Shown piece after piece: positions 16,316-24,409 of a stretch of DNA of 64,000 nucleotides. The position numbers and the translations under genes were made by a program. The notes beneath the pieces are model-generated. The model searched no databases. It was not told the DNA's origin and saw only the letters and a program-made list of their open reading frames with translations. Each line of letters begins with the position of its first letter. Within the stretch, counting starts at the first letter, position 1. Where the stretch lies: assembly GCF_002155695.1 (NCBI RefSeq), contig NZ_MUYJ01000015.1, positions 1-64,000 on the forward strand. Reading direction: 5' to 3'. This stretch comes from Erythrobacter tepidarius. Its GTDB lineage: Bacteria; Pseudomonadota; Alphaproteobacteria; Sphingomonadales; Sphingomonadaceae.

Positions 16316-18729
16316 GGCCGCAACCCTCCTGCCAGCCGCCCTTGGCGGGCCGCGGCGAGTGCGGCCAGCAGCCCGTCGCGATCGTAGCGGTAGATGGTAT
16401 CCTTGCTGCCGCCCGCATCGGGATGATCGCGCAGGCGGATCACTGGGCCGGCCGGCATGCGCCCGAGCGCCGCGGCCGCTTCGAACACGTCCTCCGGCAG
16501 GATCGTGACGACATCGCTCTCGGTGCTGTCGCAGGCGACGATATCATAGCCGGCCGCCGTGACCAGCGGGGCAAGGATGGTGCGCGCCCAGTCGCTGTCG
16601 GGCAGCGCGCAGCGCGGCCGGTGCGCCGGGAGCGGGGCCTCGCCGTGGCGGGCGAAAAGTTCGTGCGCGTCGATCAGCGCGACCGGCTGGCCGCCGACCA
16701 GCGTCATCGCCTCGATCAGCGGGTCTTCGGGCACGGCCACCAGCGCCTCGGTCAGTTCCACCGCATCCTCGACCGTGCGCACCGCATAAAGCAGTTCGCA
16801 GGTCCCGTCGCCGAGCCGCAGCAGGCGCAGCTTGTCGGCGATGAGCGGCGTGTCGGGCAGGCCGACCAGCGGCAGGATCCTCCCGTCGATCACCACCCGC
16901 GGGCGCGGCGCGGAGCGATCGATGGCGGCGGCAACCGCGGTCTCGATGCGCTGCACCAATTCGAGCCGCACCGCCATGCGCCGGCCGGCAAAGTCGGTGA
17001 ATAGCATCGCCCGCGGTGCCGCAGCGAGCGGCCCGGCAGCATCCTCGTCTTGCCGCTCGAGCACACGGCTGCGGCCATCCGCCACCAGCTCGTGCAGCGC
17101 GGCGATGTTGGTAACGTCGAGCAGCAGCACCGGCTGGCCATCGTCGAGCAGCGTCGAGCCGGCATAGAGCCCGGACTTCATCACTGCCGGTGCGAGCGGT
17201 TTGACCACCAGATCGCCGTGGCTGTGGATGCGTTCCACCACCAGCGCGAACAGATCGCCGCTTGCCAGCCGCAGCAGCACCAGCGTGAGGTCGCCGTGCG
17301 CATCGCTGCCCGCGATGCCGAGCACCTCGGCCAGCATCAGGCAGCGAATGCGCTTGCCGCGGAAGGTGATCAGCGCGCTCTCGCCCATGCGGGTGAGTTC
17401 GAGCGCCGCGGGCGAGGCCTGGACGATTTCCTCGATATAGCCTTGCGGGATGGCGAAGCGCTGGGTGCCGACTTCGACGGTGAGGCCGGCAATGATGCTG
17501 AGCGTGAGCGGGATCTGGAGCGTGAACTGGGTGCCTTCGCCCGGCACGCTCGATACCTTGATGCTGCCGCCGACCTTTTCGAGGTTCTGGCGCACCACAT
17601 CCAGCCCGACCCCGCGCCCGGAGACGGCGCTGACCGCCTCGGCGGTCGAGAAGCCCGGTTCGAAGATCAGGTTGACCAGCTTGTCGCGGCTCATCGCGGC
17701 GCGCTCGGCAGGGGTAATGAGGCCCGTGGCGATGGCCTTGGCGGCGATCCGCTCCTCGTCGAGCCCGCGACCGTCGTCGCGGATGACGATGGCGATGGTG
17801 TTGCCCGACTGGCGGGCGGCAATCGCCAGCAGGCCGATTTCGCGCTTGCCCGCGGCAAGGCGCGCAGCGGGGGCTTCGATGCCGTGGTCGATCGCGTTGC
17901 GGATGAGATGGGTGAGCGGATCGCGGATGGTCTCGATCATCTCGCGATCGAGTTCGACATCGCCGCCGTCGAGATCGACCATCACCTGCTTGCCGAGTTC
18001 GGCGGACAGATCGCGCACCAGGCGCGGCAGCGCGCCGAACAAGGTCTCGATCCGCTGCATCCGCATCCGCGTTATCGCATCGCGCACGCCGGCAAGGATC
18101 GCCGAGAGCCGTTCGAACGGGCCGTCGATGGTCGGCTGGTTGCCCGCCTGCCGCAACCGGTGGGCGAGATCGTTGCGCGCCAGCACCATGTCGGACACGC
18201 CGCTCATCACCCGGTCGAGCAGTTCGACCGGCAGGCGGATGGTGCGCTGGGCGCTGAAGCTGTCGCTGCGGCGGGTGGCCCAGCCGCCGCCGTCTTCGCC
18301 GCGTTCGACCAGCACGCTGGCCGGCGGGTGGCGCGGGTTTGCCGCGGCGTCGGCCGCCTCGGGCGCGGCGTCGAGCGCGGCGATCAGCGCCGCGTCATCG
18401 GCTTCGGGAAAGTCTTCGCCCGCCTCGATCGCATCGACCATCGCCGCGATTCGGTCGATGATCGCGAGCACGGCGGACACCAAGGCCCGATTGGGTTCGC
18501 GCCGTCCGGCGCGGCAATCGGCAAGCGCGTCCTCAGCTGCGTGGGACAGGGCGGCAAGGCGCGGAAAATCGAAGAAGCCACAATTGCCCTTCACCGTGTG
18601 CACGAAGCGGAAGATCGCATCGATGCGTGCCCGGTCGTCCGGGTCAGCCTCCCAGGCGACGATCTCGCCACCGGAAGCCTCCAGCATCTCGCGGGTCTCG
18701 GCGATGAAATCCGCCAGCAGATCGTCCAT
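16312..18729 (-). CDS. cheA: Chemotaxis histidine kinase CheA with extended C-terminus
   Basis: An 805-residue CheA. Domains in order: Hpt with phospho-accepting H44 (FRFVHTVKGN), a short linker with no clear CheY-binding P2 domain, dimerisation helices (about 170-235), an HATPase region with IRNAIDHGIEAP, DDGRGLDEER and GRGVGLDVV, then a CheW-like P5 domain (about 420-550). Beyond P5 there are some 240 more residues: a second CheW-like segment (about 575-700) and a tail (about 715-795) that resembles a receiver fold, ending in IYRYDRDGLLAAL, but lacks the acidic pocket and phospho-acceptor Asp. It is the first gene of the che operon, 60 bp after the MATE gene on the same strand. Confidence 0.93.
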   Translation of the reverse strand: MDDLLADFIAETREMLEASGGEIVAWEADPDDRARIDAIFRFVHTVKGNCGFFDFPRLAALSHAAEDALADCRAGRREPNRALVSAVLAIIDRIAAMVDAIEAGEDFPEADDAALIAALDAAPEAADAAANPRHPPASVLVERGEDGGGWATRRSDSFSAQRTIRLPVELLDRVMSGVSDMVLARNDLAHRLRQAGNQPTIDGPFERLSAILAGVRDAITRMRMQRIETLFGALPRLVRDLSAELGKQVMVDLDGGDVELDREMIETIRDPLTHLIRNAIDHGIEAPAARLAAGKREIGLLAIAARQSGNTIAIVIRDDGRGLDEERIAAKAIATGLITPAERAAMSRDKLVNLIFEPGFSTAEAVSAVSGRGVGLDVVRQNLEKVGGSIKVSSVPGEGTQFTLQIPLTLSIIAGLTVEVGTQRFAIPQGYIEEIVQASPAALELTRMGESALITFRGKRIRCLMLAEVLGIAGSDAHGDLTLVLLRLASGDLFALVVERIHSHGDLVVKPLAPAVMKSGLYAGSTLLDDGQPVLLLDVTNIAALHELVADGRSRVLERQDEDAAGPLAAAPRAMLFTDFAGRRMAVRLELVQRIETAVAAAIDRSAPRPRVVIDGRILPLVGLPDTPLIADKLRLLRLGDGTCELLYAVRTVEDAVELTEALVAVPEDPLIEAMTLVGGQPVALIDAHELFARHGEAPLPAHRPRCALPDSDWARTILAPLVTAAGYDIVACDSTESDVVTILPEDVFEAAAALGRMPAGPVIRLRDHPDAGGSKDTIYRYDRDGLLAALAAARQGRLAGGLRP

Positions 18730-18789
18730 CAGGTCGCGCGCCCCTTTGCCTTGCGCGGTGCTTTATGGGGCAGCTTGGTTAATGAACGC

Positions 18790-20169
18790 CTAGCGCGCCG
18801 CCCATGCCGGCTGCGGTTTCAGGAAGATATGGCGCACCAGCACCAGAGCCGAAACCGCCCCGAACAGGTTGGCGGCGAGTTCCGCGGCGTAGATCGCAGC
18901 CGAACCCATGCCCGGCTGGAGCAGCAGCGCGACCGGCAGCATCACCAGGAACACCCGCGCCACCGACTGCATCAGCGCAAGCCCCGCGCGGTCGACCGCG
19001 TTCATGATTCCATTGCCAACGATCAGCAACCCGAACCCGGCATAGCCCCAGGCGGCGATCTTGAGGTAGAGCGCGAATTGCGCGACCACGGCGCGATCGT
19101 TGGTAAAGGCCTGCGCGAAACGCTCTCCGAAAGCAGCCATGGCAAGCGCCACGCCAAGGCCCCAGATCACGCAGAACCCCGCCGCGTAGAGCGCCGCCTC
19201 ACGCGCCCGATCATAGCGGCCAGCGCCCCAGTTCTGCCCGACGATCGCCCCGATCGCCCCAGACAGGCCGAGCAAGGGCACGATCACGAAGCTCTGCAAC
19301 CGCCCCGCCGCCCCGAACCCCGCCACCGCCGCCTTGCCCTCCAATGCGACCAGCGCAGTCAGGATCGACAGGCCGAGCGGGTTGATCGCGTTGGAAAAGG
19401 CCGCCGGCAGGCCGACGCGTGTGATCGCCCGCGCCTGTTCGATAAGGTTGCAGTCCTTTAGCAGCGCGAGGTTGAGGGGCAGCGATGTGCCGCGCAGCAG
19501 CAGCATGGCCACCAGCACGCCAAGGCCCCAGCCGATCACCGTGGCATAGGCCGAGCCAGCAATGCCGAAGCCTGCGAAACCGCCAAGCATGCCTGGGGTT
19601 CCGGTGACCAGGATCGGGTTGAGGGCACAGTTGGCGGCGGCATAGGCGATGCTGACCGTGCTGGTGCGTTTGGCCTCGCCCTGTCCGCGCAGCACGCCGT
19701 TGAAGCCCATGATCGCGAGGCTGAGCGGAAAGCCGCAGGCATAGGGTGTCATGTAGGCGCGGATCAGCGGCATCAGCTCTGCCGGCGCGTTCATCGCGGT
19801 GAAGATCGGATCGATCGCAAGCCATAGCGACAGGCCCATCAGCATGCCGACAAGCGTGGCAAAGACGATCCCGAAATTGGCGCGGCGCGCGGCCTTGGCC
19901 GGATCGCCTTCCCCCAGCGCGCGGGCGACCACCGAATTGATCCCCACCATCACCCCCACGCCCAGCGAGGTGCTGGCGACCGCGACGGGGAAGATGAAGC
20001 TAATCGCGGCGAGCGGCGCGCTGCCGAGCTGGCCGATGAAATAGGCATCGACGATCCCGATCGACATGATTGCCGCCACCCCGATCACCGCCGGCAAGGT
20101 CTGGCTGACGAGGTGTCCAGGGATTGATCCGTTGACCAGTCTGGGAAGGCTTTGCTCGCGCGCGTTCAT
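18790..20169 (-). CDS. MATE-family efflux transporter
   Basis: A 459-residue inner-membrane protein with about twelve hydrophobic helices in two repeated halves, as in multidrug and toxin extrusion (NorM-like) proteins. Family hints are PLAAISFIFPVAVASTSLGVGVMVGINSVVARALG in the first half and AVAGFGAAGRLQSF with GAIVGQNWGAGR in the second. Substrates cannot be predicted. I use the ATG at 20169 (MNAREQSL) rather than the longer frame. It is divergent from the aldolase gene with a 95-bp gap, and it precedes cheA on the same strand by 60 bp. Confidence 0.9.
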   Translation of the reverse strand: MNAREQSLPRLVNGSIPGHLVSQTLPAVIGVAAIMSIGIVDAYFIGQLGSAPLAAISFIFPVAVASTSLGVGVMVGINSVVARALGEGDPAKAARRANFGIVFATLVGMLMGLSLWLAIDPIFTAMNAPAELMPLIRAYMTPYACGFPLSLAIMGFNGVLRGQGEAKRTSTVSIAYAAANCALNPILVTGTPGMLGGFAGFGIAGSAYATVIGWGLGVLVAMLLLRGTSLPLNLALLKDCNLIEQARAITRVGLPAAFSNAINPLGLSILTALVALEGKAAVAGFGAAGRLQSFVIVPLLGLSGAIGAIVGQNWGAGRYDRAREAALYAAGFCVIWGLGVALAMAAFGERFAQAFTNDRAVVAQFALYLKIAAWGYAGFGLLIVGNGIMNAVDRAGLALMQSVARVFLVMLPVALLLQPGMGSAAIYAAELAANLFGAVSALVLVRHIFLKPQPAWAAR

Positions 20170-20264
20170 CGGTCTTGCGGGCGTAGCGGGGCCCCGCGCG
20201 ACTTGCAAAGCATTCCCGCCGCGTGCGATAGCAAACCGCGAAGGCAAATGGAGAGGAACGGTCG

Positions 20265-21029
20265 ATGGCGACGCAGCTCAAACCCGGTATCGAATGCAGC
20301 AAGCAGGAGTGGCAGGCGCGGCTCGACCTCGCCGCCTGCTACCGCATCTTCGACCATCTCGGCTGGTCGGAGTCGATCTACAACCACATCTCGCTCAAGG
20401 TGCCGGGGGAAAGCGATACCTTCCTCATCAACCCTTTCGGCCTGCTCTATTCCGAAGTCACCGCCTCCAACCTCGTCAAGATCGATGTCGAGGGCAACAA
20501 TGTCGGCGGCTCGCCCTACATGGTGAACAAGGCCGGTTTCACCCAGCACGCCTATTTCCACAAGCATCTGGGCGATCGGGCGAACGCGATCTGCCATGTC
20601 CACACCACCGCGACCATGGCCGTGGCCAGCCACAAGGACGGGCTGCTGCCGATCAATTTCTATGCCTGCAATTTCCATGGCCAGATCGGCTATCACGATT
20701 TCGAGGGCGTGACCGTGCGCGCAGAGGAAGGCGAGCGGCTGGTCAAGAACCTCGGCAATCACAGCATCCTGATGCTGCGCAACCACGGCCCGGTGGTGAT
20801 GGACCGCACCATCCAGGGGATGTTCGTCAAGATGTGGGCGCTCCAGCGCGCCTGCGAGATCCAGGTGGCGACGCTGGGCATGGGCGAGCCGATCCTGATT
20901 GCGCAGGACGTGATCGATGTTCACCAGCGCGACCTTGCGGTGATGAGCGGGCAGGGCGGTGCGGGCCTGTTCGACTTCGAGGCGTGGAAGCGCCGCATCG
21001 ACAAGATCGACGACAGCTGGCGCAGCTAG
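20265..21029 (+). CDS. Class II aldolase/adducin family protein
   Basis: A 254-residue cytoplasmic protein of the class II aldolase/adducin fold. The metal-binding His residues are visible in AICHVHTTATMAV and in RNHGPVVMDRT; an acidic residue after FHKHLGD may complete the site. Bacterial members act on phosphorylated or free hydroxy-aldehydes, or are of unknown use; the substrate cannot be deduced here. GAGAGGAACGG is the ribosome-binding site. The next gene, an orphan 2Fe-2S subunit, starts 16 bp downstream, so the two are probably co-transcribed. Confidence 0.88.
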   Translation: MATQLKPGIECSKQEWQARLDLAACYRIFDHLGWSESIYNHISLKVPGESDTFLINPFGLLYSEVTASNLVKIDVEGNNVGGSPYMVNKAGFTQHAYFHKHLGDRANAICHVHTTATMAVASHKDGLLPINFYACNFHGQIGYHDFEGVTVRAEEGERLVKNLGNHSILMLRNHGPVVMDRTIQGMFVKMWALQRACEIQVATLGMGEPILIAQDVIDVHQRDLAVMSGQGGAGLFDFEAWKRRIDKIDDSWRS

Positions 21030-21045
21030 GCCGCCCGGAGCCGCC

Positions 21046-21591
21046 ATGTCGCGCATGACCGTCAACGAGCGGCCGGTCGAGTTCGATCTCGATCCCCGGA
21101 TGCCGGTGCTCTACGCGCTGCGCGAGGCGATGAACCTCACCGGCACCAAGGCCTGCGGAGGCGGCGAATGCGGCGGCGCATGCATGGTGCTGGTCGACGG
21201 GGTGGCGCTGCGGTCATGCAAGATCACCTTGGCCGAAGCCGAGGGGCGGGTCATCACCACCATCGAAGGGCTGAGCCGTGATCGCTCGCATCCGGTGCAG
21301 CAGGCGATGGTGGCCGAACAGGCGATCCAGTGCGGCTATTGCACTCCGGGCATCGTCATCGCGGCGGCCGCGCTGATCCAGCGCAATCCTGCCCCGACCC
21401 GCGAAGAGATCCTTGCTGCAATCCCCAATATCTGCCGCTGCGGGGTCTATCCGCGGCTGGTGCGCGCGGTCGAAAGGGCGGGGCGCGTGGCCCAGCGCCG
21501 CGAGAGTATCAGCGCCGCGCCGGCCCCCGGCATCAGCCCCGAAGACGCGGCGCAGGCCGTGCCTGCGCTGCGCGTGCCCGAGACCGATTAG
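21046..21591 (+). CDS. Orphan (2Fe-2S) subunit of xanthine dehydrogenase-type molybdenum hydroxylase
   Basis: A 181-residue protein with the two iron-sulphur domains of small subunits of the isoquinoline/aldehyde/xanthine oxidoreductase family. The plant-ferredoxin-like cluster motif is ACGGGECGGAC followed by RSC (residues about 30-60), and the second, alpha-helical cluster motif is QCGYCTPG with NICRCGVYPR. Such subunits pass electrons from a molybdopterin-containing large subunit, which is missing from this window on either side. A Pro/Ala-rich tail of about 30 residues follows the domain. The role is uncertain; its partner may be encoded elsewhere. Transcription probably continues from the aldolase gene. 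Confidence 0.88.
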   Translation: MSRMTVNERPVEFDLDPRMPVLYALREAMNLTGTKACGGGECGGACMVLVDGVALRSCKITLAEAEGRVITTIEGLSRDRSHPVQQAMVAEQAIQCGYCTPGIVIAAAALIQRNPAPTREEILAAIPNICRCGVYPRLVRAVERAGRVAQRRESISAAPAPGISPEDAAQAVPALRVPETD

Positions 21592-21594
21592 GTA

Positions 21595-23769
21595 TCAGAA
21601 CCTCCCCGTGATCGTGAACCGCGCATTGAGCGGCGGGGCCACGGTCAGCTCGTCGGCCGAGTGGGCGTTGGGGAAGTAGAGCGTGTCGAACAGGTTCTCG
21701 ACATTGATCTGGAAGCGCAGATTGTCGTTCAGCGCGTAGGAGACCGCCATGTCCACCCGCGCATAGGCGGGCAGGGTGACGGTATTGGCGTTGTCGGCGA
21801 AGCTTTCGTCCTGCGCGGTCAGGCCGAGCCCGAAGCCGAGCTTATCGGTCGCCTGGAAGGTGTTCCAGAGCGAGAACATGTGTTCGGGCAGCTCACGCAG
21901 GCGGCGCCCCGTTGGCCCGGTGCGGCTCTGTTGCTCGCCATCGAGGTAGGAATAGCCTGCCGAGAGGAACCACCAATCCGCCACCTGTCCCTGCAGCTGC
22001 GCCTCGAACCCGCGGATCTTGCTGTCGATCACGTCGAGCGTGTCGGGGTTGTTGTCGGCTGGCTGGGGCGAGGACTGCTCGATCTGGAAAAGGGCGCCCG
22101 TCAGCGCGAGGCCGGGGCGGATGTCCCACTTCACCCCCGCTTCGAGGTTGGAGAAGGTGTCCGGATCGAGCGCATCGTTGGGCGGGTTGATGTCGGCGAA
22201 CTGGTCACCCGAGCGCGGCAGGAAGGTTTCCGAATAGCTGGTGTAGAGCGACAGGTTCTCCTGCGGCTTGATGATGAGGCCAAGGCGGGGGCTGATCTCC
22301 TCGTCCCTGCGGCTGCGCACCACGCCGGTGCGCTTGTCGAGCACGGTGATCTCGAAGCTGTCGTAGCGCGCGCCGAGCACCAGGCGCAGCCAATCGGCGA
22401 TCTTCATCTCGTCCTGGATATAGGCCGAAAGGACGGTGAGATCGGCCTCGGTGTCATCGTTGAGCGCGGTAAAGGCGAAGCGGGTGGTGCGGCCATCGGC
22501 GAGCGTGCCGATCCCGCCCCGCATCGGGAAAGGACGCAGCGCGGAGAAAAATTCCACGTCCGCGCGCCGGCCATCGGCCACGGCAGTGTCGAACACCGCG
22601 TTGAAGCGATCATTGTCGTTGCGGGTGTCGATGAACTCGCCGCCCACGATCAGCGTATGGCCGATCCCGCCGGTTGCGAATTCGCCGACGAGATTGCCCG
22701 ACAGGATCAGGTTCCTGCGCTGGTTGTTGTCGATATAGCCGTCGATCGCCACGACATTGGTGGCCGGATTGTAGCCGACCGGGAAATAGTTGGCATAGGT
22801 CTTGGCATAATCGCCATAGGAGGCGGTGAGGTTGGCCTTGACGCTTTCCGAGAAGCGGTGCTGGAGCGTGCCGCGCAGCACGTGCGCTTCGAAGGTGGCG
22901 TAGTTGTTCTCGGGATCGGCAAAGGTGATGCGTCGCAATGCGCGCACCGGTTTGCCGTTGTCGTCGGTCGGGATGCCGCGGTCGATGAAGCGTTCGTGAT
23001 CGAGATATTCGTAGGCGAGATCGATGATCGTGCGGCTGCCCAGTTCCACCCGCAGGGTCGGGTTGATGCTGATCTGCTCGCCGTCGAACAGGTCGCGGTG
23101 GTTGTCGAGATGCTCGTAGGCGGCGTTGATCCGCAGCGCGGCGCTGTCGCCGAGCGCGACGTTGAGATCGCCCCACACGTCATAGGCGCCGATGCTGCCG
23201 GCCGAGGCGCGCAAACCGGCGAAGGTCTTGCCGACGACGCCCTTCTTGGTCACGCGGTTGAGCACGCCGCCGGTGCCGCCGCGTCCGAACAGCAGCGCGT
23301 TGGGGCCGCGCAGGATCTCGACCTGTTCGAGATTGTAGAGCCCGCGATAATATTCGACGTCGTCGCGCACCCCGTCGACGAAGAAGTCCGCGGTCGAGCG
23401 CACGCCGCGGAACACCACCGCATCGCGGTGGCCCTCGCCCTGCGAGGAGGTGACGCCGGGGGTGTAGGCGACGATATCGGCGACGCTGTCGAACCCCTGG
23501 CGGATGATCTGGTCGGCGGTGGTGATGCTCAGCGACTGGGGAACGTCGATGATCGGGGTCGGGGTCTTGGTGGCGTTGATCTGGTTTGCATAGAGCACTT
23601 CGCCGGTGACGACGATGTTCGGACTTTCCATGCCCGCCGCATCACCCGCTTCGGCAGTGGCCGCAGCGTCGGCCGGGGCGGTGCTTTCCGCGGAGGTTGC
23701 CGCGAGGGCGGGGCAGGCGATCGTGGCAGCGCCAAGCATCAGCGCCGTCCGGGTAAGAGGCAGAATCAT
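21595..23769 (-). CDS. TonB-dependent siderophore receptor (FhuA/catecholate type)
   Basis: A 724-residue outer-membrane receptor. It has a signal peptide (cleavage after ALA near residue 23), a TonB-box-like NIVVTGE, a plug domain (about 65-175) with DVPQSLSI and LEQVEILRGPNALLFGRGGTGGVLNRVTK, and a 22-strand barrel ending in ARFTITGRF with a terminal aromatic residue. The plug resembles the TonB-siderophor family (ferric-hydroxamate and catecholate receptors). A set of TTGCAA repeats just upstream is a plausible Fur site, which fits iron-repressed expression. It converges with the 2Fe-2S gene, 3 bp between stops. Confidence 0.92.
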   Translation of the reverse strand: MILPLTRTALMLGAATIACPALAATSAESTAPADAAATAEAGDAAGMESPNIVVTGEVLYANQINATKTPTPIIDVPQSLSITTADQIIRQGFDSVADIVAYTPGVTSSQGEGHRDAVVFRGVRSTADFFVDGVRDDVEYYRGLYNLEQVEILRGPNALLFGRGGTGGVLNRVTKKGVVGKTFAGLRASAGSIGAYDVWGDLNVALGDSAALRINAAYEHLDNHRDLFDGEQISINPTLRVELGSRTIIDLAYEYLDHERFIDRGIPTDDNGKPVRALRRITFADPENNYATFEAHVLRGTLQHRFSESVKANLTASYGDYAKTYANYFPVGYNPATNVVAIDGYIDNNQRRNLILSGNLVGEFATGGIGHTLIVGGEFIDTRNDNDRFNAVFDTAVADGRRADVEFFSALRPFPMRGGIGTLADGRTTRFAFTALNDDTEADLTVLSAYIQDEMKIADWLRLVLGARYDSFEITVLDKRTGVVRSRRDEEISPRLGLIIKPQENLSLYTSYSETFLPRSGDQFADINPPNDALDPDTFSNLEAGVKWDIRPGLALTGALFQIEQSSPQPADNNPDTLDVIDSKIRGFEAQLQGQVADWWFLSAGYSYLDGEQQSRTGPTGRRLRELPEHMFSLWNTFQATDKLGFGLGLTAQDESFADNANTVTLPAYARVDMAVSYALNDNLRFQINVENLFDTLYFPNAHSADELTVAPPLNARFTITGRF

Positions 23770-23801
23770 GAGGGACCTTTCGTCTTGGTCCGGGCCAGCT
23801 A

Positions 23802-23825
23802 TTGCAACTTACTTGCAAATGCAAG
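23802..23825 (-). promoter_or_regulatory. Putative Fur-type operator upstream of the siderophore receptor
   Basis: Three TTGCAA-like units occur in tandem (23802-23807, 23813-23818 and TGCAAG at 23820-23825), about 33 bp before the receptor ATG. TTGCAA is its own reverse complement, so the block is dyad-symmetric, and alphaproteobacterial Fur/Irr sites have a TGCAAAT-like core. The assignment is by similarity and position only. Confidence 0.45.
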
Positions 23826-23923
23826 ACCCGTGCGGCGGCGAAATGGATAATCATCAAGCTGTAGCATTTGCGCCGCACATCCCCTATCCGCGCCGGGCGC
23901 AGCAGCAATTTCAGGAGCGCGGC

Positions 23924-24268
23924 ATGAAGGTGACGATCTGGCACAATCCGGCCTGTGGCACGTCGAGGAAGACGCTGGCGATCCTCGAAAGCCTGAGCGG
24001 TGTCGAACTGACGGTGATCGAATATCTGAAACAGCCGCCAAGCGCCGCGAAGCTCGCCCAGCTCTACCGCGATGCTGGGATCACGCCCCAGCAAGGCCTG
24101 CGTCTGCGTGGCACCGACGCGGCGGAACGCGGGCTACCGGATGCGGATGATGCCACGGTGCTGGCGGCCATGGTCGCCGAGCCGCGGCTGATCGAACGCC
24201 CTCTGGTGGAGACCGAGAAGGGCGTGCGCCTCTGCCGCCCGCAGGACAAGGTGCTGGAGATTCTCTAG
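23924..24268 (+). CDS. arsC: Arsenate reductase ArsC (glutaredoxin-dependent type)
   Basis: A 114-residue ArsC/Spx-fold protein. The active-site region HNPACGTSRKTL carries H7, catalytic C11 and the S14-R15 pair. PLVETEKGVRLCRPQDKVLEIL is the typical C-terminal part with the second conserved Arg. It reduces arsenate to arsenite using glutathione/glutaredoxin. No ars regulator or efflux gene is nearby, so it is a stand-alone copy. The ATG at 23924 follows AGGAGCG; an ORF extending far upstream overlaps the receptor promoter and is not used. Confidence 0.92.
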   Translation: MKVTIWHNPACGTSRKTLAILESLSGVELTVIEYLKQPPSAAKLAQLYRDAGITPQQGLRLRGTDAAERGLPDADDATVLAAMVAEPRLIERPLVETEKGVRLCRPQDKVLEIL

Positions 24269-24409
24269 TTTTGCTGGCCCGCCTGCGTGGGCCCGCACTC
24301 GACGCTGTTTCAGGCCCTCCGGGCTTGAGCGCCTGCGGCACGCGCGGGTGCGCTCGCCGCCCTCTGGCCGTGCAGGTGAGGAAATTGCACGCCGGAGGAT
24401 TTGCGCACA

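Noticed and set aside
17050..19461. 803-codon open frame on the plus strand opposite cheA and the MATE gene
   Set aside because: It crosses two clear minus-strand genes and resembles no family.
21661..23850. 729-codon open frame opposite the siderophore receptor
   Set aside because: Antisense shadow; the receptor on the other strand has signal peptide, plug and barrel.
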